DNA of 64,000 nt from Alloascoidea africana (GCA_030581615.1 JAKTTT010000008.1:124001-188000), one strand, 5' to 3'; positions 22,101 to 30,816 are shown, numbered from the stretch's first letter. The notes: generated from the sequence alone by a model not told the origin. Made by a program: numbers and translations.

Positions 22101-23336
22101 CGAATCAATCTTTGCTCTTACAGCCGTGAAAATTGACTCCATTATTTGGTCCATTTCTTTGTTATTTGGGGAAGGATATCTCCAATTTTCCAATATCTTC
22201 ATCTTCTTCTGATCAGCAAACGATACCAGAGGTGCAGATTTGTGGAACGCTTGATCCTCTTTTTCATCTTCCATTTCTGGAAGTTGAACACTAAGACATA
22301 ATGAGCAGAGATTACAGAGATTGTTACAAGCGTAGATCTCGTTTCCATTTTGATTGTCTTTAAGCGTTGAGAGAAGATTTTTATGTTCGCGAAGATCATC
22401 ATCGTACAATTGAATATCGCCATAGGCCTTGTGCTGAGAAAAGCATAGCATACTATGGGTTTCAAACCACCAGCTGGACACTTTCTGTTCACAAATATGA
22501 CAAAACTCTAGAGGTGTTTCTGGTAAAGAATTTATGTCTGTGATGCCGGTTTGAGCTACTTTTTCAAGATAGTGTGCAAACAAACCTGCGCCAGAGCCAA
22601 GGAGATCTGTGAGCTCTCGTGGAACTTCGGAAAATTCAGGTTCTGAAAACACCGGAATAAAGGGTCTCAAAATCCATATAGAGTGAGCCTTGGTGTTTCC
22701 AGCGTCACCAATCAGCACGCCCTGAGCCTCCAGCTCGATATTCTCGGAGGCCAGTTCATCATCGAAATCGTCTTCAGGATTAAGAAACACCATTTCCTCA
22801 CCTTCATCTACAATGCGTTTTTTGGGAGTAGAAGGAGCGCTGGCATCTAGGAGAAATCGAACAGTGTAGCAACTTTTGTTATCCTTTGCCATTAACTTTA
22901 TCGCATCGTTAAAAACGCTCTTGTCCTGTTCAGTCCCCACAATTATAGAAGAGATCGGTGCGTTCAGTAGCAATTCACTAGACCTACGGTTGGGCGTTAG
23001 TACCGCAATTCCCTTCGGGGTGTCCATCCAAGCAAAAACATACCTTGTCAAATCCTTCCAAGTGTCACTGACAAATAGAAGGTTGCAATACTGATCCAAT
23101 TCCACCACCGCGCTTAGCCCATTGGAGGAGGAGCTTTGAAAATCACTCTCTTTAATTCCGAAATCTTGCGACAGGGGAATCTCAGCAGGACAAGTTTTGT
23201 AAGAGCTTGACGAGGGCTGGAAATGAGAATTTGGCACGATACTCAAAAGATCCAGGTGTAATTCTTTGTTACATCTCTTTGGATTTCTTTTCCTAGCGCT
23301 CTCAAGCTTTCTTTTCGCTCTCCTCTTGGTTCTCAT
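19170..23336 (-). CDS. RIM15: Nutrient-responsive protein kinase Rim15
   Basis: A 1388-residue AGC-type kinase of the Rim15/Greatwall class that drives quiescence entry below PKA, TORC1 and Pho85, by phosphorylating Igo-type PP2A inhibitors. Order: PAS-like region (about 75-165), a Cys/His finger (CHIC...HSMLC, about 277-300), then the kinase domain from YELIKPISKGAYGS (about 665). HRDLKPDN lies near 787 and DFG near 810. A Greatwall-type insertion of about 150 residues precedes GTPDYLAPE (about 967). A receiver-like domain closes the protein (about 1250-1375). The receiver keeps DLILVDTRM but has CC where the acidic Mg-binding pair should be and no lysine in the usual place, so it is probably not phosphorylated. 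The frame is open further upstream but without an ATG; MRTKRRAKRK at 23336 is the start. S. cerevisiae Rim15 has 1770 residues. Confidence 0.93.
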   Translation of the reverse strand: MRTKRRAKRKLESARKRNPKRCNKELHLDLLSIVPNSHFQPSSSSYKTCPAEIPLSQDFGIKESDFQSSSSNGLSAVVELDQYCNLLFVSDTWKDLTRYVFAWMDTPKGIAVLTPNRRSSELLLNAPISSIIVGTEQDKSVFNDAIKLMAKDNKSCYTVRFLLDASAPSTPKKRIVDEGEEMVFLNPEDDFDDELASENIELEAQGVLIGDAGNTKAHSIWILRPFIPVFSEPEFSEVPRELTDLLGSGAGLFAHYLEKVAQTGITDINSLPETPLEFCHICEQKVSSWWFETHSMLCFSQHKAYGDIQLYDDDLREHKNLLSTLKDNQNGNEIYACNNLCNLCSLCLSVQLPEMEDEKEDQAFHKSAPLVSFADQKKMKILENWRYPSPNNKEMDQIMESIFTAVRAKIDSWNRYCNTLTLFDKFTTKVDTLISETIQTTVNKVANKQLQLLYKSDSAIISSDEDTIEKAERESCSPFFSDGDLDLEHELPYRSSQPLKIPRKPLFSTPILSKKSSSGSYNPSPLRNDKLLVNTMNSLKISTPSSSPGLQLHESKSKRRYSLIYSCPSPQTPVHDCPEPFPVTKGKEVQTPPSLGKEVSSGSNTKLHRRERSFSVISRNPPLLKTKKDGDFELGSPGSPTMTSTSPRLSWTGFKSKASQPSAKDYELIKPISKGAYGSVYLVRKKTTREYYALKALKKSDMITKNQVRNVKAERVIMMSQSENDSEFISKLHVTFQSKDYLFLVMEYHNGGDCGTLVKNMGGLSEEWAKRFISEVLSGVGDLHERGIVHRDLKPDNLLIDKRGHLKLTDFGLSRMGIVKRMIAPSQCQTASPGSPLLSSGSSVGSSSGPDVGSPKWTKKKMRSQTLVTDSAGEKITFAPGYFNIERNAQKSTSATASDKSRHSFMEEIIKRRRLGSNDNHNPTPSTNSSDSSSTTSLSQANSACSKVTSVSQSEIPSTKNFVGTPDYLAPETIKGEDESKTSDWWSVGCILFEFLFGYPPFHASDPQSVFENILSRNIDWPETIDVSDCAVDLIDKLLCLDPAQRLGVNGASDIQNHEFFKDVDFTSLLKFDGPFVPLPEDEECTDYFDLRGATFDPHLCNEDNMSLDENIRFNNSDFNMSLSDLSTANTTATTTSASPSECSTSLTHPEDDYFGSFSFRNLSELDKANKSIIDKLKSHSIEADETFGFNRRRTSSMCSDFSSFRETRFFERSTPSTPSTKGFGKSLESISRAHHRSISVNIEDNFDPISELRYLVLVCCGKGRLGFSLQKLLQSLGCETVLARSGSEAIQHSCGQTKYDLILVDTRMSGSQHSSFTSENIIKTTRNTINLNSLTPFIAIRNSSVTENCKDLFSASITMTDSSPVSRTELEALLRRFCSKERAITQL

Positions 23337-25352
23337 CTCTGCAGTTTGATGCGTCCTGTCTGAGAAGTGCCAGAACAGACAAGTTAAGGGTGGCCCTGAG
23401 CCTAGATCAACCAAAGATTTAAATTGGACCAAAAATCCTGTGAACAGTAGAAGATGTGCTGCTGGTACAAAATCGCGTGCAATTGAAGAAAAATAGAGAG
23501 ATGAAAGAGTGTGGAGCTAGAGGAAGAAGGAGGAGGACCCAGCGGTGCCTGGCCAATAGCAGCGCAGAAGCCAGAAAGTGGGCCAAATCGGCAGGTGCGC
23601 CGCCGGGATATGGTACAAAAAGCGGGTGCTGGGGCAACAAAGAGGAGCTGTGTGGTGCCTAAAACGGAAACAAATTAGGTAAGCATACATAGGAGCAAGC
23701 AGCCCCATGCATGTACTCTTTCTCTAGGATCCAGATCGGGGTGCATGCAGACGCATGTGGAGGTGACCGTTTGTTCGTTTTCTACTTTAATTGATTAGAG
23801 AAACACAAACGCGCTCTTATCTGGACGGGACCGTGATGAGGTGATTGATCACACACAAAGCGAGGAGATTTATGCTGACAAACGGGAACGGTGGAAGGAA
23901 AAGCAGAGTGCGTTTTGGCGCACGAAACTGTGGTTGTGGATTACAGTGGAGAACTTTCCCAGCCTCTAGTTCTGTTTCAAGTCAAGCTAGTTTGACGGGT
24001 TTCCGAGGCTGCTTTTCCAATTCTCCAGTTTTAGAGTCTATAAAGATTGAGTAGCAGCAAGGCGAGAGACATAAAGAAGTATTTACACCGCAAAAACTGT
24101 TGGAGTTAATCACCGCGAAGAAGTACTAAAACACTAACTGCATCTGGACACTAATTGGGTGAACCGGGGAAATTATAATGGAATGATACTAGAATTGTGG
24201 TGGGATTTCTCAAAAACAGGTGCCCCCTCTCATCGCCGCCTCCGATCTTGGGCTAGTCTCGCCATGAATGTTTTTTTTTTTTGGCTTTCCCCTCGCTGGC
24301 GGCGAGCCACATTGAGCAAAAGTCTTAATTGGCCTGTAGCGCCAACGAGAGCTTATTTACGTCACTGGAGATGGTTCCGGAGGTGTAGCACGGAGGTACT
24401 CTTAACTTTTCTCTTTTGTTACAACCCATTGGCCGAAGGGGAAAGTTTAAAAGAAAAACTAGTGTTTTTTCTGTGAAGATTGCTCCTAGTTGGCTGTCTG
24501 TGTTTTCTAAGCCTCGAAGAGAAAAACACCGATGCTCTGTCCATAACGGGCTAGATTATTTTTGTCCTGACTTTGTTCTATCCAGAATCTAACCATAATG
24601 CGCCACAGTGCAGCATTTTACAAACGTCAGAAGAACAGAATCTATAAGTAGGGAACAGATCTGATCTGTGGAGGGGCGGTGACTACAGATTAAATTTGGC
24701 TGTTGCAGATTCCAGAAACAAATGCCACAGAACAGAGCTTGGACAAGATGGATTGGACCGTCCAGATGCTCTCAGTACGAAAGAGGTGATCTCTATACAC
24801 ACAGTTTTAAATCTTTAGTTTTGGTAAACGCATCTAGTTCTTCTTATTTTAGAGCATTGCTTTTGAGCCTGTTACTTTTTGGGAGATTGCACGTCTATAC
24901 ACCTGAAATGAATCAAAACTATACAACACAACCAGGGTCCCACAGAGGAGCGGCTAAAAGAGAAAAATGTCACAGGTATTTCGAGATCACGACGAATGCT
25001 TCTCCGATTTCACATTTACGGGAAACAAATGTGCGAACTGAAACAGTAAGAGTGCAGCGCGAGGGTTAATAGACATAATATTGACAAACTTTACTTCAAA
25101 ACAAGTAAAGAAAGAGGAGTAAAATATCATACTGTACAAACCAAATGAAGAAGTAGTAGTAGTAGTAGTAGGGAAAAGGGAAAGACAAATGCAATAATGT
25201 GCTCGCAAAACAAATAACAAAATTACGCAAAAAAGCTTGAGCAAAGCCATGTCGATCTGCCTTAATGTCCTTTGTGCAACCAGGTTGAGTCTTGAAACAC
25301 TGAAAAAGAACAAAACAAAACAAATGGATGAAATTGAAAAAGGGGGTTTCAG
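23337..25352. other. RIM15 promoter and long spacer
   Basis: Two kilobases between the RIM15 start and the PIN2 3' end, both minus-strand. It contains a GC-rich patch near 23520-23660, a long T-run near 24267-24282 and an (AGT)6 microsatellite at about 25152-25171. A 115-codon frame at 24722-25069 (+) has an ATG but no recognisable protein character. No gene called. Confidence 0.5.
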
Positions 25353-25949
25353 TTAGTATCCTCTGTAAGAGGTGTTGTAGTTCATGTAATCCATTTCCAT
25401 ATTATTTCCTTTTGTGTTGTAATAGCTCTGGTTCTCGCCCTGGTGAGGATACTGCTGCTGAGTGGGATATGGAGGCTGGGGGTGGTACTCGTCCTTGTCC
25501 GGGACGTTATAGGTTTGTGGAGGAGGAGCCATGTCGGATATAGGCTGATAAGTCTTGGTCCTCGGGCCCAGCTGCTGTCCATACATGTTTGGATTGTTGA
25601 ACACATCGTCGTCCTCGTCTCCTCTGTATCTTCGGTTTCGACTGCTACTGCCACAACAGTTGCAACAGCCTCCACGACAGCAGCAACAGCAGAGAGCAGC
25701 GCATCCTGTGACCCCCATGCAAACACATTGGATCAGGGCCCAGACCATCCAGATGATAAAGAAGGCTGCGATGGCTATTCCCACTATGGCGACAATCTTG
25801 CAGACATTGTTGTCCATACAGGTATCCCAGCTCTTGAAGGACTTTGCGGTCGAGACGACTGTTTCTGCGGCGTCCGAAACATCGGAGGTGAAACCTCTCC
25901 GAAACAGCTCCGAGGGACAGAGCGGCGTGGTGGACGTAGGAATGAACAT
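25353..25949 (-). CDS. PIN2: Pin2-like exomer-dependent plasma membrane protein
   Basis: A 198-residue single-pass protein matching S. cerevisiae Pin2 around the membrane: VVSTAKSFKSWDTCMDNNVCK (split here by a few substitutions only), then a hydrophobic segment at residues 51-74. A very cysteine-rich juxtamembrane patch follows (CAALCCCCC, then GGCCNCCG, about 83-100), probably palmitoylated. The C-terminal 100 residues are rich in Tyr, Gln, Asn and Pro, prion-like. In S. cerevisiae, Pin2 shuttles between the trans-Golgi and plasma membrane through exomer, and its overproduction induces [PSI+]. The prion-like tail seen here fits that. The leader is CA-rich, and AGGGG stress-type elements lie upstream at 25983-25987 and 26028-26032. 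Confidence 0.85.
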   Translation of the reverse strand: MFIPTSTTPLCPSELFRRGFTSDVSDAAETVVSTAKSFKSWDTCMDNNVCKIVAIVGIAIAAFFIIWMVWALIQCVCMGVTGCAALCCCCCRGGCCNCCGSSSRNRRYRGDEDDDVFNNPNMYGQQLGPRTKTYQPISDMAPPPQTYNVPDKDEYHPQPPYPTQQQYPHQGENQSYYNTKGNNMEMDYMNYNTSYRGY

Positions 25950-26149
25950 CGTGGTCTTATGCTTTCGGTTGATGTTGAGTCGAGGGGTGTGGGTGTGGGT
26001 GTGGTTGTAGAAGGTGGGAAGTATTTAAGGGGCGAGAGATGAGAGATGAGCTGTTTCACACTGGACTTTAATAGACACTGCACTCCCAGATCAGACCGGG
26101 GCAGTACAAGGCGAGTAGGCCATCCTAGAGACTCTCTATATAGACTAGC
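25950..26149 (-). promoter_or_regulatory. PIN2 promoter with CA-rich leader and AGGGG motifs
   Basis: The 200-bp space between TMT1 stop and PIN2 start. On the minus strand it reads CCCCTTAAATAC about 75 bp above the ATG, then a CACCCACACC repeat region in the leader. AGGGG/CCCCT motifs can bind Msn2/4-type factors; use is inferred. Confidence 0.4.
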
Positions 26150-27052
26150 CTAGCGTCGGGAGGCGAGGCAGTAGACCGTCGAGAACTCGACGGTAAAGGA
26201 GGTCGATTGCTCCCAGCCAAGCCTTTCTGACAGCTCCTCCACAAAAAGGTCCACCGCGTCTGCCTCGCCGCTGCCCTGGTGGGCCTTTTTCCACGAGTGA
26301 TACGAGCTCCATGTCCTGACGTAGTCCGAGAAGCTCGCGGGAGTGTGCTTCTGAGCCACTCGCAGCGGCAGACCGTGCTGTTTCTGATCTTGGGCCCCAG
26401 CCTCGTGCTCAGCCCGCCCGGGGACGTATTCCACACGCCGGACGTTGGTGAAGAGCTCCGCTGGCGGCACAAACCGCTGCAGCAGGGCACACAAGATGTT
26501 TCGCCCGGGCTGCTCCCAGTACGGGCCCATATACCGGGGGTCCTCGTACGCGTATTTCCGATACAGGTCGTTCGCCTCGGGGTGGCCAACAATGACGGGA
26601 TCCACGTAGACCCAGAAGGCCAGAGTCCCGCCCGGCCTCAGAACGCGTGCCATTTCGTGGAAAAAGGCCTTGGGGTCGAACCAATGGACGGCCTGGGCAC
26701 TGGTGACCAGATCCACTGCTTCTTTTTCATCCTGAACAATGCTGCTGAGGTCGACCGCATCGCTCAAACGAAAGCTGATCTTATCCCGTTCTTGTTGTGT
26801 GGCCAGCCGCTCTTCAACAGAGTCCCTTGCTGTCTGGATCATCACCTCAGACAAGTCTGTGCCAATAACCTGCTTCTCCACATTAGGAACAAGCTTGAAA
26901 GCAACCTCTCCGGTTCCTGTTCCAATGTCAATCGCACGCTCCAATGGCCCATTGTGGTATTCCAGAATCTGTGTGTAGAGCGAGTCGGGATACACCGGCC
27001 TAAACGCTTTGTAGTTTGACGACTTGAACGTGGGGTCGGAAAACAGACTCAT
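26150..27052 (-). CDS. TMT1: Trans-aconitate/isopropylmalate-type SAM methyltransferase
   Basis: A 300-residue class I methyltransferase. The N terminus MSLFSDPTFKSSNYKAFRP followed by YPDSLY matches the Tmt1/Crg1 group, whose proteins begin with a similar F-x-S-x-x-Y-x-x-x-RP-x-YP pattern. SAM motif I is AIDIGTGTGE (40-49). Asp in GTDLSEVM follows, then AQAVHWFD and the post-motif RVLRPGGTLAFW. S. cerevisiae Tmt1 methylates trans-aconitate and 3-isopropylmalate in the cytosol. The frame is open 32 codons above the chosen ATG, but similarity starts at MSLF. GC content and third-position G/C rise sharply over the last 200 codons (about 26150-26740). A CCG-N4-CGG palindrome lies 100 bp upstream. 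Assignment within the Tmt1/Crg1 family is less certain than the fold. Confidence 0.8.
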   Translation of the reverse strand: MSLFSDPTFKSSNYKAFRPVYPDSLYTQILEYHNGPLERAIDIGTGTGEVAFKLVPNVEKQVIGTDLSEVMIQTARDSVEERLATQQERDKISFRLSDAVDLSSIVQDEKEAVDLVTSAQAVHWFDPKAFFHEMARVLRPGGTLAFWVYVDPVIVGHPEANDLYRKYAYEDPRYMGPYWEQPGRNILCALLQRFVPPAELFTNVRRVEYVPGRAEHEAGAQDQKQHGLPLRVAQKHTPASFSDYVRTWSSYHSWKKAHQGSGEADAVDLFVEELSERLGWEQSTSFTVEFSTVYCLASRR

Positions 27053-27574
27053 GTTGGAATAGAGTGTTTGACAGCAGTATTGTGGGTTAGTGAGCCTGTT
27101 GAGACCAAACTGGATGAAAATGACGAAAGTTTGGGGTACAATCACCAATCTCCGAAATCGGATCAGCTACCTCCAGCCAATACCGATTCAAATCTGTTCC
27201 GTTGCGTAGTGCGGAATTGCCATCTTAAAGAGTCTACAGACAACACTCAATTCCGTGCTATGGCGCTTGTAAAATAGTATTTCACTACATGGATTGGCCG
27301 GATAGCTCTGTGATGAACGAATTGTTCTGTCCTCTGTTGATGCTCAAAAGGGGACAAAATCGTGAAAGGAAGCACAAACAAGGGCTTTTTGTGTCAGTCA
27401 AAAGCACTATTTAAACCTCTGGCGGTGACGATTCCTCTCAACTTTTACTCCTAGCTACAAACACAAACAATCTATATTTGATACCTTGTACTCCGCTATC
27501 TATAATCAGCTAACAAAAAGCTCGCAATCCAAAAAACAACTAACAGATAACTAGACAAGACTGCCTTTACCAAA
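27053..27574. promoter_or_regulatory. Divergent promoter of TMT1 and the secreted unknown gene
   Basis: A 522-bp spacer. The palindrome TCCGAAATCGGA at 27151-27162 has the everted CCG-N4-CGG geometry used by the Zn2Cys6 factor Leu3, though the inner bases differ from the Leu3 consensus. TATTTAAA at 27408-27415 is a likely TATA-type element for the rightward gene, whose ATG is 160 nt below in an A/C-rich leader. Confidence 0.45.
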
Positions 27575-28273
27575 ATGAGACTAATGTCGTATCTTGCTTA
27601 TGGTGTCACCATCCTAATTGGTGTCACCATCCTAATAGGTGTCAGGGCGCTAGATACCATCAGAGACCCTGACCTCAATCCATACCCTTTCACACATGGC
27701 CGTGGCAACACAGAAGCTGGATATCTGATTCAACTCCCAGGCAGGAATACCAGCAACTTGGGCACACTTGGATTTGATGTTGAAAGTGCCCAGGGGTTAA
27801 AACCCAAGTTGTTAAGACCGGACCCAAGGCCTGGAAAGATACCAAACCCATTTCACAAGGCGCTTTGCAGTACCGCTGATAAGGCTCATTTTATAATCCA
27901 CTTTGCTGATTATGTCGAAATATTTGACGCTGTTACCGCAGAAGTACATGGAATCATGAGTGAAAATTGTGGAGTAGTAGTTGACGTTATCGATGAGACC
28001 GACCTTGGAAAAGTGACTTCTGATTCAAAGAATAAAAGTATCGTTCTGTCCCTGCTTTTAAGCCAAGAACTTGAAAAGAGAAACAACGCTGAAACTGGCA
28101 CCTGTAACGCAAATCATCTAATCATCTGGTTGGTTACAATGGACGATAAGACACTCCAAGAGCTACTTGAATACAGATTAGAGCAATATGATCCGGACAT
28201 ATTCAAAGTTTATCTCGATGTTCCTGAGGATATGATTTCTCCAATTGAAAAAGGAAAGGGAAGACATCTTTAA
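27575..28273 (+). CDS. Putative secreted protein of unknown function
   Basis: A 232-residue protein not recognised. The first 25 residues form a signal peptide: MRLMSYLAYG then a hydrophobic stretch made of the hexapeptide GVTILI twice, ending before RALDTIRD. The hexapeptides come from an exact 18-bp tandem duplication apart from the last base (27602-27637). One N-glycosylation sequon is visible (NTS). The mature part starts with a Pro/Gly-rich segment (to about residue 95). It then looks like an alpha/beta domain with alternating hydrophobic strands (AHFIIHFADYVEIF, CGVVVDVID, HLIIWLVTMDD) and an amphipathic helix (LQELLEYRLEQY). Cysteines are few. Its own TATA-like box and leader support expression. 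It converges on the FIT-like gene. Confidence 0.65.
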   Translation: MRLMSYLAYGVTILIGVTILIGVRALDTIRDPDLNPYPFTHGRGNTEAGYLIQLPGRNTSNLGTLGFDVESAQGLKPKLLRPDPRPGKIPNPFHKALCSTADKAHFIIHFADYVEIFDAVTAEVHGIMSENCGVVVDVIDETDLGKVTSDSKNKSIVLSLLLSQELEKRNNAETGTCNANHLIIWLVTMDDKTLQELLEYRLEQYDPDIFKVYLDVPEDMISPIEKGKGRHL

Positions 28274-28419
28274 AATCAGTCTTTTTGATCTGTCAATTAA
28301 AGATGTGACTCGGTCATTTGCATAGTTAGTTTAACAAGTAAATGATTCTGCTATCTTGAAAAGATGTGATCTCCAGAATTAGTGATCCGTTGTAGTTAAA
28401 ATTGCCACCATGCTTGGGA

Positions 28420-28842
28420 TTATTGGCTTCGAGATTTCCCAAGTCTTATCGTTCTTAAATCAATCTGTGCCTCCCTTTCGTTCTCTTCCAGGTAATCAAT
28501 TTCTCGAGGACTCTCTTTTTCAGATAATTTACCAGAGACGATTAAATAAACAAGACCCACAAGTAGCACAACAGCAACAAGGACTGAAGTCCAAAGCCAT
28601 CCAAACCGGACAAAATAAACATTCAAAACCCCTTTCCTTAAATGATAAACCGAAGCTCTCATGTTGTATTCTGGAGTTACCTGAGTCCCCTCGGCAGGTT
28701 GAACAATGAGGTAGGAATAGGTCTGGAACACCAGTAATATGACGGGGAATAACACATAGAGTGCTTTAACTAATTTCGTATCTTCTTTCATCTGTTGCGG
28801 GCTTTGAGGGCAAGCAGACAGAACGCTTTTGTCGAATGGCAT
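28420..28842 (-). CDS. Short membrane protein resembling the N-terminal part of FIT/Scs3
   Basis: A 140-residue protein with two membrane segments (about residues 27-46 and 80-103). The loop between them reads KGVLNVYFVRFGWLWTS, close to the Scs3/FIT2 family motif (GLVNAMLVKKGWFWTS in S. cerevisiae Scs3, from memory), placed after a first TM as in that family. FIT proteins are ER acyl-CoA diphosphatases needed for lipid-droplet budding, but their catalytic histidines lie in later membrane segments that are absent. The remaining C-terminal tail is charged (REIDYLEENEREAQ). There is no room for more exons before the convergent neighbour. It is therefore a standalone N-terminal-like protein, or an unrelated family sharing this motif. 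Gene reality is likely; function is open. Confidence 0.6.
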   Translation of the reverse strand: MPFDKSVLSACPQSPQQMKEDTKLVKALYVLFPVILLVFQTYSYLIVQPAEGTQVTPEYNMRASVYHLRKGVLNVYFVRFGWLWTSVLVAVVLLVGLVYLIVSGKLSEKESPREIDYLEENEREAQIDLRTIRLGKSRSQ

Positions 28843-29091
28843 GTTTTATTAATGACAATATACAGTAATGTAATGTTTGGTGGTGGTAGTGGTCAAGACA
28901 GAAAGTGCTGGCAAAAACTGAGTGTGATGTTCCTCCTCCACACTACAAAATGAGTTTCCACACAGGATACAATTAGTACAGTCCATAATACAATCCGACG
29001 TCTTTTTTAATCTATGCATAATTCCAAAAATCCTAGATAAAAGATATCTCTAATGTTGTTGCTTTTACTATTCTATTAATCATAATAAACT
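28843..29091. other. Spacer between two minus-strand genes
   Basis: AT-rich promoter/terminator DNA with a GGTGGTGGTAGTGG run near 28878-28892. No gene. Confidence 0.5.
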
Positions 29092-30816
29092 TCAAATCAA
29101 CTTTTTCACTCTCCATTGGGACGAAGGTATCTGCTGAAGTTCCAATATCTTTCTCCGTATGAACGTTGTAAACAGTATCACGCCAATGGAAATGCAAAGA
29201 AAGCTGGAAACATAATACCCGTCTCTATAAGTGATACAATCGCCACCTGATGCTTTGCACTGTTCTTTCCCTAACTGAGTCGCACAGGAAAAAGGCTCAA
29301 AAAGCTTTGTTGATTCTCCAGTCAGCGAAGGCTTACACTCCGCAGAGGTAAAGTAATCAACGCAAAAAAAGATCAAAAGTCGAGGCCATTGCCCACCAAG
29401 GTTCATAATAGTGTTAAGTGTTGTCATATATGTCCCTCCAATAGCTGGATCTGCAATCTTTGTGTGGAACGCATTTATAGACACAAATTGAATTGTAGAC
29501 ATAAATGACCCGAAAACATGTTGCAGTATAACAATCAAGAAATACGTATTTGTCACTTTCCCGCTCTTGGGAAAGTTCAGGATAATGATGTGAGCCAAAA
29601 ATGCAGAAAACAGTCTACCTACAAAGCCCCAGAGCCAAGGGTTCAGTGGCTTTTTCCCGATAGACCATTTCGCTGCGTAGTAACCAAATATTATCTCGAA
29701 TGGGAAATCGATCAAAACTGTGATGGCCAAGTCTTCCTTGGAAAAGCCTTTTTCCAGCAGCTTTAGATTCGTGACTGCTTCATTCACTTGGAACCCAAAT
29801 TTGGCAATCAGATGGATCAATATGAATTGTTGCACGTTCTTCAACTTTGCAACCTGGTACATTGTCTTGTAAACGTGTTTTACCCTTTCCATCGGATTGT
29901 CAAATTGGTCTTCTTCTTCTTCATCGTTATCATCATCTTTCTTTGGGCCAGATCCGGGATTCGTTGGCGTCTCAGTTACAAATACGGCCACCAGTACAGT
30001 CATTACCAAATACCCCCATCCCCAAAAGGTGAGGTATTCCCCCAAGGATATCATTCCTCTATCAAGCGGTTCCGCCCGCAGGTATTTGTTGGCAAATTCG
30101 GGAGAGTTAAATGCCAGAAACACGGTGAAACTGAGAAAATATCCCGAATTGAGACCAATTGTCTGTGCAGTTGCAGCATATGAAAGGCTTTCCTTGGACA
30201 AGAGCGTAAGCGCCCATCCATCAACTGCAATGTCCTGTGTTGCACAGAAAAACACCAGAAGAAAGAATGCAGCTGTGATTAGACTTAAATTGTCCAAAGG
30301 GTTTGAAAAAAGCGCTTCAGTTTGAGACCCAAGCCAGAGCAACGTGATAGCAGAAACAGTTTGAATAGGCACAATCCATGATTTTCGGCGTCCAAAGCCC
30401 TTTGAATAGAAAGCATCCACAATGGGACTCCATAAAAGTTTCAGTGAGTAAGGATAAGATGCGAGGGTAAAAATGCCAACCTGGCTATAACTGAGAGACG
30501 ATTTTAGCAGAAAAGGAACAGATCCAAATGCAAGTCCCACAGGTACACCTTGTAGTAGGTAAAGTGTAACGAGCAGAAAGAAATTTCTCTTATCTGTAGG
30601 AGAAAGCTGAGAAAGAGAAAGCGATGCGTTTTGGGTACGAGAAGACTTTGTCGATGCCATTGAATTGTGTGATAGAGGATCTTCAGAACTCAGCCAGTCT
30701 GTAGCAGACGATGGAGAATATATGCCATTTGTGTTCTTCTCCAGAGAATGACTTCTCTGATGACTCGTGTTTGTATTGTAGAGTGGTAAATAGTCCTTCT
30801 CATCCTTGGCTGGCAT
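29092..30816 (-). CDS. Acetyl-CoA transporter family protein (SLC33A1/YBR220C type)
   Basis: A 574-residue multi-spanning protein of the AT-1 (SLC33) branch of the major facilitator fold. The family signature is clear: LLQGVPVGLAFGSVPFLL in TM1, YPYSLKLLWSPIVDAFYSKG with FGRRKSW after TM2, and ATQDIAVDGWALTLL in TM4-5. About twelve TM segments follow a Ser-rich cytosolic tail of about 75 residues. The central loop is acidic (KKDDDNDEEEED). Animal AT-1 carries acetyl-CoA into the ER lumen; the yeast homologue YBR220C is poorly studied, so substrate here is inferred from the family. The ATG at 30816 is the first in frame; three codons of open frame above it lack an ATG. Confidence 0.9.
   Translation of the reverse strand: MPAKDEKDYLPLYNTNTSHQRSHSLEKNTNGIYSPSSATDWLSSEDPLSHNSMASTKSSRTQNASLSLSQLSPTDKRNFFLLVTLYLLQGVPVGLAFGSVPFLLKSSLSYSQVGIFTLASYPYSLKLLWSPIVDAFYSKGFGRRKSWIVPIQTVSAITLLWLGSQTEALFSNPLDNLSLITAAFFLLVFFCATQDIAVDGWALTLLSKESLSYAATAQTIGLNSGYFLSFTVFLAFNSPEFANKYLRAEPLDRGMISLGEYLTFWGWGYLVMTVLVAVFVTETPTNPGSGPKKDDDNDEEEEDQFDNPMERVKHVYKTMYQVAKLKNVQQFILIHLIAKFGFQVNEAVTNLKLLEKGFSKEDLAITVLIDFPFEIIFGYYAAKWSIGKKPLNPWLWGFVGRLFSAFLAHIIILNFPKSGKVTNTYFLIVILQHVFGSFMSTIQFVSINAFHTKIADPAIGGTYMTTLNTIMNLGGQWPRLLIFFCVDYFTSAECKPSLTGESTKLFEPFSCATQLGKEQCKASGGDCITYRDGYYVSSFLCISIGVILFTTFIRRKILELQQIPSSQWRVKKLI

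Noticed and set aside
24722-25069. A 115-codon ATG frame upstream of RIM15
   Set aside because: No motif, no signal peptide and no codon bias; likely chance in a GC-mixed stretch.
25443-26042. A 199-codon open frame on the + strand opposite PIN2
   Set aside because: Composition mirrors the PIN2 Cys/Tyr/Gln codons; PIN2 itself has recognisable conserved sequence.
26279-27019. A 246-codon open frame on the + strand opposite TMT1
   Set aside because: It is the antisense shadow of the GC-rich methyltransferase gene and has no protein-like features; the minus frame has clear SAM-binding motifs.
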